42,521 nt of DNA, from the IMG/VR virus record IMGVR_UViG_3300048591_000148, positions 1-42,521 of that record; one strand, 5' to 3'. Numbering within the stretch: the stretch's first letter is position 1; each line of letters begins with the position of its first letter. This document shows, piece after piece, positions 17,765 to 25,983 of this stretch. The notes beneath the pieces are model-generated. The model had not been told where the DNA came from. It ran no database searches and saw nothing but the letters and a program-made list of their open reading frames with translations. Both the position numbers and the translations under genes were made by a program. The DNA is from a virus.

Positions 17765-18408
17765 TATCGTCTCCTAACTGCTCGTTGACCACTCTTCATC
17801 TTTATAGCACCATCAGCTTCTCGGAATCCGTATCGTGCAACAAGTAAGTCTAGTTGTTTGTTATATTCTACTTCTACATAATCAGCCTGGTCGAAGTCTT
17901 CATTTCGCTTCAGTACCCTTATGTAAGCTCCTAGAACTAGTAATTCAGAGAACTCTTCAGGTATCTCGGGAACATGCGAGTCTTGCGTCAGTAATTGTGG
18001 CTTTCGGATGTAGTAAAGTGTCAGCGTGTATTCTTGGTCAGCTGGAGCATTTAATACAACATTATTTGCGTATAGTGTCCAAGCACTTGGTGCTCCTGCT
18101 GTTTCAGCTGTATTGTCTGGATAAAGTTCGAAGAAATCACGCCATTTCTTTTTCATTTGTGAGAATCCAGGTACTTCTGTGAGTGTTTGCGACTGCAGTT
18201 GTGCTAGGTCGCTAGGTAGTTGAACCATGGTAGAGCCAGCAGGAATAGCACCTTGGAATATCTTTTCCTGGAATGGAAGCTCGTACTGGTTGAATATATC
18301 ACGTTGTGTGTCGTTGATAAAGTTATCAATAACACTACCATCGAACTCTTCGTCATCGAGTTTGTCAATTCTCACTCGCTGCCTGAGTCCTGCTAGATTA
18401 TAGTCCAT
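17764..18408 (-). CDS. Head-tail adaptor / tail tubular protein A-like (214 residues)
   Basis: A helical N-terminus (LAGLRQRVRIDKLDDEEFDG, FINDTQRDIFNQYELPF), a beta domain and a C-terminal helix with ELLVLGAYIRVLKR match the pattern of gp11/gp4-like adaptor proteins that dock the tail to the portal ring. It overlaps by one base the gene for the larger tail protein. The ATG is preceded by AGGGAAATAC. Confidence 0.78.
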   Translation of the reverse strand: MDYNLAGLRQRVRIDKLDDEEFDGSVIDNFINDTQRDIFNQYELPFQEKIFQGAIPAGSTMVQLPSDLAQLQSQTLTEVPGFSQMKKKWRDFFELYPDNTAETAGAPSAWTLYANNVVLNAPADQEYTLTLYYIRKPQLLTQDSHVPEIPEEFSELLVLGAYIRVLKRNEDFDQADYVEVEYNKQLDLLVARYGFREADGAIKMKSGQRAVRRR

Positions 18409-18417
18409 GTATTTCCC

Positions 18418-20805
18418 TTATAGTAGACCCTTATCGACAAACTTTTGTTTGAGCAATACGGGGTCTTCTTTGTTAATATTATTCAAGTTTCCTGAGCCAG
18501 TAAAGTCTTTCTTCAAGATTACCGCAGCTGCTATTTCTTCTGCAGTTAAATCTCCGCCCTTTGCGAAGTCCTTTTTGTAGACTCCGAAGAACTTACCAAG
18601 TTCGTCCCAGTTGAATATCTTAGCTATCTTATCAGCAACTTGCCTATGACGTGTATCGTCAATAGACATCTTAAAGTCTTGGATAAGTGTCAGGTTGTCT
18701 ACTGCTTGCCCGTGTCTTGCGTCATTTACTGTGATGTAATGTCGTTGTAAGAATAACAACGATTCAGCAAGTTGTGCATGAGTAGTATCTTGTACAGCCA
18801 GATAGTGTCTCTGGAAGAAGTCAAGAGTATCTGCAGTTTGAGCATGGATAGCCTTTTCAGCCCATATGAATCTCTCTTGCAAGAGTTCAAGGTCTTCTGC
18901 AGTTTGTGAGTGTAGCGTATCTGCCAGTAATAGGTAATGTACCTGAGACAGTAGTAGATTGTCTACAGTGTGAGCATGTGTTGCATCATTTACAGCAATA
19001 TGGAAGTCTTGTAGAAGGCTTATATTATCTGCGGTATGTCCATGAAGTGAATCATGTGCACCTATGATGTAAGTCTGCTCTAGCTCGAGCATTTCTGCTA
19101 CGTGAGCATGTACCGTGTCTTCTATAGCCAGTGTAAATAACTGGTTAAGAGTGACGTTATCTACTGTGTGACCGTGTAGTGCATTCTGGATAATAATAGC
19201 CAGTTTCTGCACTAAGTCTAAGTTTTCAGTAGTATGCCCGTGTAAAGCGTCATTAGTACCGATTATATAGGTCTGGTCTAATACTAAGTTATCTGCAGCG
19301 TGGCTATGTGTAGCATCGTTACCGACAACCCCAGTGCTAGTAGTACCTATAGAGTAGAATGTGCTAGGACTACTTTCGTTGTTGTATGTAGTTATATAGT
19401 CAGAAACACTCATTACTGTGTTATCAGCGTGTAACCTGAAGCCTATTTGGTCTCCAGCATACGACTGTGTAGCACTAAGACCGCCATCAAGTGAGTCTTG
19501 TTCCTGTGCGTGATAAGCAATACCGCCAGTTGCTACGGAAGCAGAGCCAAATACTCCAGTCCCAGAACCGATGACAGAACCATCCATGTAGACAGTCCAA
19601 CCACCATTAGAGTGGTTAACAGCTACTCTCATAAAGTGATAGCTACCATTTCTGTGTGTAGTATATGCAAATGACGCTGAATAACCACCAAAGAAGATGT
19701 TTATATTAGTAGTATCATAGTATATCAAGATTGCGTTGTCATTACCAGAAGTAGCATATGAATATATACCAGCATCTGTATCTGAACTTCTCATCCAGAA
19801 GTAACAACCCATAGCGTTTGACGGGAAGTTTGTAGCGTTACCAGTTACTCGTACCCAGCTGTTTGTACCACCACGGAATGCACGTCTCCAACCAGAAGCC
19901 CAAGGCACAGTACTATCAGTACCATTGTCCAGTGAGTCAACGGTTGTTGAGTTACCAGTCGAGTCCCAAGATGTTCCACCCTCAAGGTTTTCAGCCCATG
20001 CAACATTTTCTGAAGCAGTGAAGAACACTTTACCAACAAGCACGTCTGTACTCACTGGTGTGAAGTTAGTCCATGTTGTGTTGTTATCGTACTGCCAGTT
20101 ACCGCCAGAATATCTGACTACAGCATAGTTTGTAGCATTAGAAGCATGCATACCAGAGAACCTAGTATGAACAGAGGTTGCAGAATACATGATGTATGCT
20201 GTTTGGTTTGTTGCACCAACACAGGCTATACCACTGTTTACCGTGCCACCGCTTATAGCAGTTCCGTCATATTTTACGAAACTAGGGTCAGCACTAATAT
20301 CAATTTCACCAGGGTTTGAAGCACCGCCAAACTGGTTAGGCGTAAAGTCTATAACACCAGTCTTGTACCCATATTCTATACCATTAAGCGTAGGATATGC
20401 AGCACCAAACTTAGTGCCAGGTTGTAAGTGGTTTACATAAGCATAACCACTCCAAGTGCCTTCCATATCCCATTCCTGAGAACTGAGAGACTTACCGAAG
20501 TACATGTAAATTGTAGTATTAGCAGTATAGGAAAGTGTTGGTATTTTTACATATGCTATTATAGCACCAGTTGTGGGGGTATAGTCAACTATCTCGTGGC
20601 TTAGTTTTGTGCCATCAGCCAGCTCAAACCTAATATCAAGATAGTTACTATTGTTAATGACATACCCACCGTTAGCCACAGTTTTGAGAGCAGTGATTGT
20701 ACTGTTGATGTGCAGCTTATAGTTCGTGAGGTCTGCACTACCCGATACTTTCGTATAGTCAACAGTAATCGACTTTCTATGAGCGTATCCATTAGAATAT
20801 GCCAT
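18418..20805 (-). CDS. Receptor-binding fibre: DUF2341 + LamG domains + eleven 22-residue H-x-H repeats
   Basis: 795 residues. Residues about 1-110 match DUF2341 (YAHRKSITVDYTKVSG ... NTTIYMYFGKS). 150-480 is a concanavalin/LamG-like jelly roll with sugar-binding look. From about 496 to 737 lie eleven tandem 22-residue repeats, each built as D-x-x-H-x-H/Q-x-x-[DE]-x-L-x-L-x-Q. The first six keep H-x-H (repeat 4 is HAH); repeats 7-11 have H-x-Q. The C-terminal 58 residues form a separate helical tail. Such H-x-H repeats coordinate metal in fibre shafts of other phages, so this is probably the receptor fibre. Placed between a small virion protein and the adaptor. Confidence 0.82.
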   Translation of the reverse strand: MAYSNGYAHRKSITVDYTKVSGSADLTNYKLHINSTITALKTVANGGYVINNSNYLDIRFELADGTKLSHEIVDYTPTTGAIIAYVKIPTLSYTANTTIYMYFGKSLSSQEWDMEGTWSGYAYVNHLQPGTKFGAAYPTLNGIEYGYKTGVIDFTPNQFGGASNPGEIDISADPSFVKYDGTAISGGTVNSGIACVGATNQTAYIMYSATSVHTRFSGMHASNATNYAVVRYSGGNWQYDNNTTWTNFTPVSTDVLVGKVFFTASENVAWAENLEGGTSWDSTGNSTTVDSLDNGTDSTVPWASGWRRAFRGGTNSWVRVTGNATNFPSNAMGCYFWMRSSDTDAGIYSYATSGNDNAILIYYDTTNINIFFGGYSASFAYTTHRNGSYHFMRVAVNHSNGGWTVYMDGSVIGSGTGVFGSASVATGGIAYHAQEQDSLDGGLSATQSYAGDQIGFRLHADNTVMSVSDYITTYNNESSPSTFYSIGTTSTGVVGNDATHSHAADNLVLDQTYIIGTNDALHGHTTENLDLVQKLAIIIQNALHGHTVDNVTLNQLFTLAIEDTVHAHVAEMLELEQTYIIGAHDSLHGHTADNISLLQDFHIAVNDATHAHTVDNLLLSQVHYLLLADTLHSQTAEDLELLQERFIWAEKAIHAQTADTLDFFQRHYLAVQDTTHAQLAESLLFLQRHYITVNDARHGQAVDNLTLIQDFKMSIDDTRHRQVADKIAKIFNWDELGKFFGVYKKDFAKGGDLTAEEIAAAVILKKDFTGSGNLNNINKEDPVLLKQKFVDKGLL

Positions 20806-20818
20806 TTAACTCTCCTTA

Positions 20819-21184
20819 TTAAACTGGGTCAGCGAACTCTACGTCCCATGCAGGGAATGTTACCGTGTTTCCAGAAGTTAGTGTTTGCGTAGTACAAGTT
20901 GTAACGTACAGTAAGTCTGAACCGTCACAGATAGCAACGTGAGTCACGTCACCGCTTGTGTCAATAGTAACGTCAGCCTGTTGTGCGATAGTGACCTTGC
21001 GACCACTGGTATCACCGTTTGCTTTTGAAAAGTCACCACTGTCGATTACAATATCAGCCAGCTTATAAGTAGTAACAGCTTCCGTTCGAGTGGTAGGCTG
21101 TGCACTACATGCAGTCATTATTGTACCAGTAGCAATTTTGTCAAGAGCTGCGTCCATTACTGAATCATTTGCCCATTTAGACAT
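20819..21184 (-). CDS. Small virion protein, decoration/tail type (121 residues)
   Basis: Starts MSKWANDSVMDAALDKIATG. The N-terminal helix is followed by a Thr/Val-rich beta domain (VTIAQQADVTIDTSGDVTHV, NTVTFPAWDVEF). This pattern recurs in uncharacterised phage structural proteins next to capsid and fibre genes. ATG 21184 follows TAGGAGCAAA. No membrane or catalytic signal. Confidence 0.72.
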   Translation of the reverse strand: MSKWANDSVMDAALDKIATGTIMTACSAQPTTRTEAVTTYKLADIVIDSGDFSKANGDTSGRKVTIAQQADVTIDTSGDVTHVAICDGSDLLYVTTCTTQTLTSGNTVTFPAWDVEFADPV

Positions 21185-21226
21185 TATTTTGCTCCTATCT
21201 TGCCGTTATGTATAGCAAGAATCGTA

Positions 21227-21931
21227 TTATTTTTCGTATTCGCACTTTTCGGGGAACTTGTTTCTGATGAAACGCCCGACTTCGCTATCTTGCCAGATGT
21301 TATCTTGCGTTGATAGGAAGGTGCTGTTTTTGTCGAATTGTCCATCTAGTGTGTAGACCTTTACATCCTTAGTTTCTTCACCACCATAGTTAAACATATT
21401 GCCATAAAGCGAACGCTTATGTAGCACTGCAACTGATGGTTGGTCTTGATAGTATTTAGTAAGCATATCCATGACGTTGTTTTTATTAAACATCATTGGT
21501 ATATGAAGTTCATATGAATACGGATTTTCAAATCCTAGCTGCTCCATATACTTACGTGTGTCCCTCATACCTATATAGTACTGAGAGTCAAATTGCTCGT
21601 AATATTTCTCAAGTTCTGTTACCAACCCACGATGTAGGCGTGGTAATTCTGACAACGGTTTCATAATAAAGAAGTCATCATTCATTAGAATAAAGTCTTC
21701 TGAGATATTATATTCGTATGCTGCCATTTCCATGTTGTATGTTGTGTTGAGGTTTTTACCACCTCTATCCTGGGTAACGTCTACATGGTTCACGTTCTTA
21801 ACCCAACTCGGTTTATAACCGACAATATGCACCATACGATGCGGAAGATTCTTCAGTGAACGTAAGGAATATCTTAGCTCCTCATTTTCTTCACCTTCTC
21901 TTACAAAGTAAACTATATCAATATTATTCAT
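21227..21931 (-). CDS. Stealth-family sugar-phosphate/glycosyl transferase-like protein
   Basis: 234 residues. NNIDIVYFV (3-10) corresponds to conserved region CR1, and ELRYSLRSL...VHIVGYKPSWV (19-45) with ISEDFILMNDDFF (76-88; D85/D86) to CR2 of the Stealth family, known for capsular polysaccharide and sugar-1-phosphate transfer. About half the usual length, so it is a minimal version. It lies between the capsid terminator and the virion genes, with AGGGGAAAT before the ATG. It may modify virion proteins or the host surface. The substrate cannot be read from sequence. Confidence 0.78.
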   Translation of the reverse strand: MNNIDIVYFVREGEENEELRYSLRSLKNLPHRMVHIVGYKPSWVKNVNHVDVTQDRGGKNLNTTYNMEMAAYEYNISEDFILMNDDFFIMKPLSELPRLHRGLVTELEKYYEQFDSQYYIGMRDTRKYMEQLGFENPYSYELHIPMMFNKNNVMDMLTKYYQDQPSVAVLHKRSLYGNMFNYGGEETKDVKVYTLDGQFDKNSTFLSTQDNIWQDSEVGRFIRNKFPEKCEYEK

Positions 21932-21944
21932 ATTTCCCCTTATA

Positions 21945-21991
21945 TAGAAAGAACCCCACCCCCTAAGCGAGTGGCTGTGGAGATGAGGTTC
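21945..21991 (-). terminator. Terminator after the major capsid gene
   Basis: On the minus strand GAACCTCATCTCC pairs with GGGGGTGGGGTTC (13 positions including G-T pairs), with a 15-base loop, followed by TTTCTATATA. It follows the capsid stop by about 27 bases and precedes the Stealth-like gene, so it probably attenuates transcription after the highly expressed capsid gene rather than fully ending it. Confidence 0.7.
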
Positions 21992-22017
21992 TCGTGCACA
22001 GCTACTTAACCTTTAGA

Positions 22018-22920
22018 TTAAGAGCTTGCTGTGACTGGACGTGTAATCTTTACGATATGGTCAGCACGAAGCACTTTTACTCCGAAGAGTTCAGCACCTG
22101 CGATGAAGTCAATACCGTTAACTTTATCACGGTCAGATTCGAATGATGGTACGCTTTGCGTAGCACCAACTATAGCACTCTTGTGGAACATCAAGAAGTT
22201 GTAGTTACCAGTAGTGGTAGTTACAGCGTTCGTAACGTATACTTTCATACCATAGATTTCACCAACAAGACCAGTCATACCCTTAACAAGACCAGCTTCA
22301 CCTGTTTCCTTGTATGCGGTAAACTCAGGAACTTGTCGCAAGTCACCAACACCATAACCGTTAACAACGATTGCACGACCATCCATAGGGACGTTCGAAG
22401 CATCGAGTTTAGCAGCAGCGTTAACAACATCAGCGAAAGCTAGAGTCGTGTTAGTATTACCAGTTACAGTTACAGTGTGACCTGCACCAGCAACGGCTTT
22501 TCGCATTACTTCCTCATCAAGTGCACGGTCAAGGTATCGACCAAGACGGGCAGTATAAGGAGCACGGAACTCGTATGCAGATTGTGCTTTAAGCACGTCC
22601 TGAACACCAAGAACCTTACGAATGTATCGGTCAATGAGCAAGTCAACTTGGTCAGTGTCAAGACCATCAATGGTCAAGCCAGAAACAGCAGAGTTGGTTG
22701 AGGTGTCGTCAGAGATTTCGTCCAAGAAGTTAATGTGAAGTGTATCACCCTTCTGTCCGATTTCGCTAGAATAGCGTCCGTCAATCAACGCCCACATGAC
22801 GAGGTTGTTAACACGGTTCTCTTGAAGTTCTTTAGCCCATAGTTCTGGGATATTTAGAGCTTCGTCAGCACCACCACTTACTGCACCCGTACCGATGGTA
22901 GGAGTTACATAATTAGGCAT
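22018..22920 (-). CDS. Major capsid protein
   Basis: 300 residues. Starts MPNYVTPTIGTGAVSGGADE. Acidic/aromatic composition and a central ALDEEVMRKAVAGAGHTVTV with a C-terminal VLRADHIVKITRP are typical of HK97-fold coat proteins of short-tailed phages. It follows scaffold in the order portal, scaffold, capsid and is followed by a strong hairpin. GGAAAATAA precedes the ATG. Assembly role: forms the icosahedral shell. The closest family could be decided only by a search. Confidence 0.85.
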   Translation of the reverse strand: MPNYVTPTIGTGAVSGGADEALNIPELWAKELQENRVNNLVMWALIDGRYSSEIGQKGDTLHINFLDEISDDTSTNSAVSGLTIDGLDTDQVDLLIDRYIRKVLGVQDVLKAQSAYEFRAPYTARLGRYLDRALDEEVMRKAVAGAGHTVTVTGNTNTTLAFADVVNAAAKLDASNVPMDGRAIVVNGYGVGDLRQVPEFTAYKETGEAGLVKGMTGLVGEIYGMKVYVTNAVTTTTGNYNFLMFHKSAIVGATQSVPSFESDRDKVNGIDFIAGAELFGVKVLRADHIVKITRPVTASS

Positions 22921-22946
22921 TTATTTTCCTTTTAATTTCAATATAT

Positions 22947-23714
22947 CTATCTTTTTGTAGCAGCATCCACTAACGCACGATGCTCAGGGTTCGTTGGGTC
23001 GTATTCATTTCGAATCCAATCCGCAGTTACCTTAACTGGCGTTTGTGGTTTAGAACTAGTCGCTTGTGCTCCATTGGAGCTTGCAGCTAGTGTCTGGTTC
23101 ATAGAAGTACGTTCTTCTTGTCTTGCAGCTTCTGCAGCAGCACTGGTATCAACAGGCTTTTGAGATGCAGCTAATGCATAAAGCGTAGGCAGGTCTGTTA
23201 AAAGGTTACGAGCATAGTCGTCACCAAACTCTTTGCGTTTATCAGCAACAATTTGAGCCATTACTGGTTCTAGTGTTGCGTCCTTACCTTCAAAGAACTT
23301 AGATTTCTTACCTTCGAACTCCATATCTGCGACTTTAGCAGCTAGTTTTTGGACATCAGTTGCATCGTCACCTAACTTCGACAAGTCCTTAGACGATTCG
23401 TCTAGTTTGGGCTGACTCTGTTTGGTTTTATCAAATGCAGACTTATTGTCTCTAGCCATTTTAAGAAGGCTTCGTTCACGGTCTGTTAATTCAGAAAGGT
23501 CATTGATACCTTGACCCTTTGCGAACTTAGCAAGGTCAGCATCATCGGCTTCTGTCTGATTATTTTGACCAGCAGTTGCGTCTGTTGCTTGCGTAGTACT
23601 TTGTGTACTAACATCCTGTACAGTTTGCTCCGCTGGGCTTGTTGTAGTTTCGGGTGTACTCGAGTTTTCGGCAACCGAAGGGTCTACAGCGTTTCCAGTA
23701 GTGGATTCACTCAT
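22947..23714 (-). CDS. Scaffolding protein
   Basis: 255 residues. The first 70 are Ser/Thr/Gln-rich low complexity (SESTTGNAVDPSVAENSSTP), followed by a long charged helical region (FAKGQGINDLSELTDRERSL) and a basic C-terminus (WIRNEYDPTNPEHRALVDAATKR). Low complexity plus a helical, basic end, just upstream of capsid, is the classical scaffold profile. Driven by the portal operon and by the promoter at 23784-23812. Confidence 0.8.
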   Translation of the reverse strand: MSESTTGNAVDPSVAENSSTPETTTSPAEQTVQDVSTQSTTQATDATAGQNNQTEADDADLAKFAKGQGINDLSELTDRERSLLKMARDNKSAFDKTKQSQPKLDESSKDLSKLGDDATDVQKLAAKVADMEFEGKKSKFFEGKDATLEPVMAQIVADKRKEFGDDYARNLLTDLPTLYALAASQKPVDTSAAAEAARQEERTSMNQTLAASSNGAQATSSKPQTPVKVTADWIRNEYDPTNPEHRALVDAATKR

Positions 23715-23737
23715 TATTTAGGATACTCCTTTGTATT

Positions 23738-24061
23738 CTATTTACGTGTACCTGAAGCTACTTGTTCTTCAGCGTACGACAGTATTATATCACATCCTCG
23801 GCTATTTTGCAAGAGGGAAAGTGATTTTTCACCATCAATTACTATCTGTTCCCCGTCTTTGACTGGAGAAGGCATTACCATTTCCTTAGCATAGGTAGTG
23901 AGCATCTCGCTAGTGGAGTGCCCATATTCCATAAAATCTTGGTATGCTTCGGTTTTTGAGAAGGCAAGCCACTGTCTACCAATGGCTTTAGCCCTCTCTG
24001 CGTTTTCCTTCGCAATTTTGTCGAGTCTTTTTATGTCTTTAGGTTCTACTTGCTTACTCAT
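23738..24061 (-). CDS. Hypothetical protein between portal and scaffold (107 residues)
   Basis: Starts MSKQVEPKDIKRLDKIAKEN. Helical, with IGRQWLAFSKTEAYQDFMEY and a C-terminal mixed part. Small genes at this position in podovirus operons are often head accessory proteins. No family assigned. A promoter (23784-23812) lies inside its 3' part. Confidence 0.68.
   Translation of the reverse strand: MSKQVEPKDIKRLDKIAKENAERAKAIGRQWLAFSKTEAYQDFMEYGHSTSEMLTTYAKEMVMPSPVKDGEQIVIDGEKSLSLLQNSRGCDIILSYAEEQVASGTRK
23784..23812 (-). promoter_or_regulatory. Internal promoter for scaffold and capsid genes
   Basis: On the minus strand: -35 TTGCAA (23807-23812), 17-base spacer, extended -10 TGTGATATAAT with TATAAT at 23784-23789. 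Inside the end of the 107-residue gene, about 70 bases before the scaffold ATG. It would boost capsid-module expression. Confidence 0.75.
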
Positions 24062-24063
24062 TT

Positions 24064-25983
24064 CTATCTCCCTGGAGTTACGCTAGTTTTCTTAGTTGTA
24101 CCAGTTTGGTTGGCTCTAGCACGTGGGTTATTACCCTGTGCACTACCCTTACCACCACCACCTTGATTACCAGTTTGAGTAGCACGTCCTCTAGCGGTAT
24201 TACCGAAAGATTCTGCACCACCGTTGACGATAGCTTCCTGACCAGCTGGTGTCATAAGAGCACCACCCTGTACAAGAGATGGGTCTACAGCCTGACCATC
24301 AGCACCAACAAGTGGCGGTTGAGGTGGACTGAGTAGTTCATCAATATCATCTATTGGGGCATCTGGGAATATCGCTATGAATATCTTACGCAGTAATGCT
24401 TCCTGGTTAACCAGTGGGTTATTCATACCGAATTGTGCAGCAACTTGTACTGCCTGTGCCATTTCAGCTGCTTCAGCTTTAGCTGTCGCATCTAATACAA
24501 CACGTGGCTGATATTCGCCTGTGTATTTGCCTGGAACGTAGTCCTTCCAAGTTACACCAGTCTTACCAATAACACGTACAGCTTTTTCTTTCGTGACGAA
24601 TAATTGTATCATCTTGTAGATAATTCTAGCAAGTTGTGCAAATCCTTCATCCTCAAGGTTCTGTATCTTAGTGGTAAATCGTGTGCTTGCTTGGTTAAGC
24701 TGTGCAGCAATTTCTGTTGCAGTTGTTCGTGAGAACTTCTGAGCAACACCCTGAACGGCAGCGTCTGCAGCTGATGCGGTACGCATAGCTTGTGTCAGTC
24801 GAGCAATTTCAGTATCTGCAGCAGGACTCATATCCTGTTTTTCGATTGGAGTCAATGCACCCTTTGGAATTGGGAACACTGCACCTGGCATACTTTCAAT
24901 TTGTTCTGCAAGATGCTTGAACCGTGGGTCAATTTGCCACATGTTATTCAATGCATATGCAAGGTTATCACGTTTCTGGCTAGATGTGTCATTTAATGCT
25001 TCTTGAATTGGAATGAGCACTTCAACATCACCTCGAGCGAAGAACAGGTTGCTATCAGTATAATTACGCAGGATAGCGAACGGCAAAAAGCCTTGTATCG
25101 CAGGTATTACTGTCTTAGTTTCTACTGGCTCACCATCTACTAGTGCAACACCAGTTACTGTCTTCTCTTCACGCTTGAATGGGTTCTCACCATCATAGAT
25201 GATTACAGAACGGTTAGCGATAACAATTTTCTTTTTAGCTGTGTAATATTCGATTATCTCAACTTGATGTTTTGCAGCATCTTTACCGAGTGTAGAACCG
25301 AGCAGTTGCTCTTTACGAGTCTTGTCGTCTTCATCACTTGGGTTGCCTTCCGTAACAAGGTCGAGATTCTTGTACATATCAACCATCTCACCTGTAGCAA
25401 CATCGAACATCTTCTTAGCTTTAAGCTGCTCTAGGCTTGTCAGGTAACGATAACCAGCGTATTTAGCATAGCCACGTTCCTCGGGACGGTTAATGTGAGT
25501 AGCAGTCGGGTCTACAAAGAAGTCCGACAGTGGGATGTGATGCACCATAGGCTTATCGTCTTCCCAGCTCACCATGAAGATACCATTACCATAGATAATC
25601 ATATCACCTACCCAGTTGAGTAACTTCTCAGTCATATTGTTACATGACCAGTAGTAGTCTACCAGGGCGTTTAATACAGTAGTATCCTGTTCCTGTTCCT
25701 CATCAAGTGGCATATACTTGAACTTAGGTTTAGAACCTGCAATCGCAGCCTTTAATGATTCGACAATCGAGAATACTTCTGGAACGAAGTCATCAGCGAC
25801 ACCAGAATAGCCACGCCTTGTGCGGATAGCGTTGTATGATTTGAAACAATCTTCCCATATCTCCTGGTAGTTCTCTCGAACATATCCACGAGCACGGTCA
25901 AAGTCTCCCATTACTGAGCCTAGAAGTGGTTCACCTCTTTTAATATCGGCATCAGTAAGTTTAGGCGTTTCGTCTTTAGCCAT
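24064..25983 (-). CDS. Portal protein
   Basis: 639 residues, within the portal size range. N-terminal MAKDETPKLTDADIKRGEPL; LLNWVGDMIIYGNGIFMVSW (around residues 120-140) and later helical segments are typical of phage portals; a Gly/Ala/Gln-rich tail (QTGNQGGGGKGSAQGNNPRA) ends the protein. It follows the large terminase with TAATG overlap. It forms the ring at one capsid vertex through which DNA passes. Confidence 0.88.
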   Translation of the reverse strand: MAKDETPKLTDADIKRGEPLLGSVMGDFDRARGYVRENYQEIWEDCFKSYNAIRTRRGYSGVADDFVPEVFSIVESLKAAIAGSKPKFKYMPLDEEQEQDTTVLNALVDYYWSCNNMTEKLLNWVGDMIIYGNGIFMVSWEDDKPMVHHIPLSDFFVDPTATHINRPEERGYAKYAGYRYLTSLEQLKAKKMFDVATGEMVDMYKNLDLVTEGNPSDEDDKTRKEQLLGSTLGKDAAKHQVEIIEYYTAKKKIVIANRSVIIYDGENPFKREEKTVTGVALVDGEPVETKTVIPAIQGFLPFAILRNYTDSNLFFARGDVEVLIPIQEALNDTSSQKRDNLAYALNNMWQIDPRFKHLAEQIESMPGAVFPIPKGALTPIEKQDMSPAADTEIARLTQAMRTASAADAAVQGVAQKFSRTTATEIAAQLNQASTRFTTKIQNLEDEGFAQLARIIYKMIQLFVTKEKAVRVIGKTGVTWKDYVPGKYTGEYQPRVVLDATAKAEAAEMAQAVQVAAQFGMNNPLVNQEALLRKIFIAIFPDAPIDDIDELLSPPQPPLVGADGQAVDPSLVQGGALMTPAGQEAIVNGGAESFGNTARGRATQTGNQGGGGKGSAQGNNPRARANQTGTTKKTSVTPGR

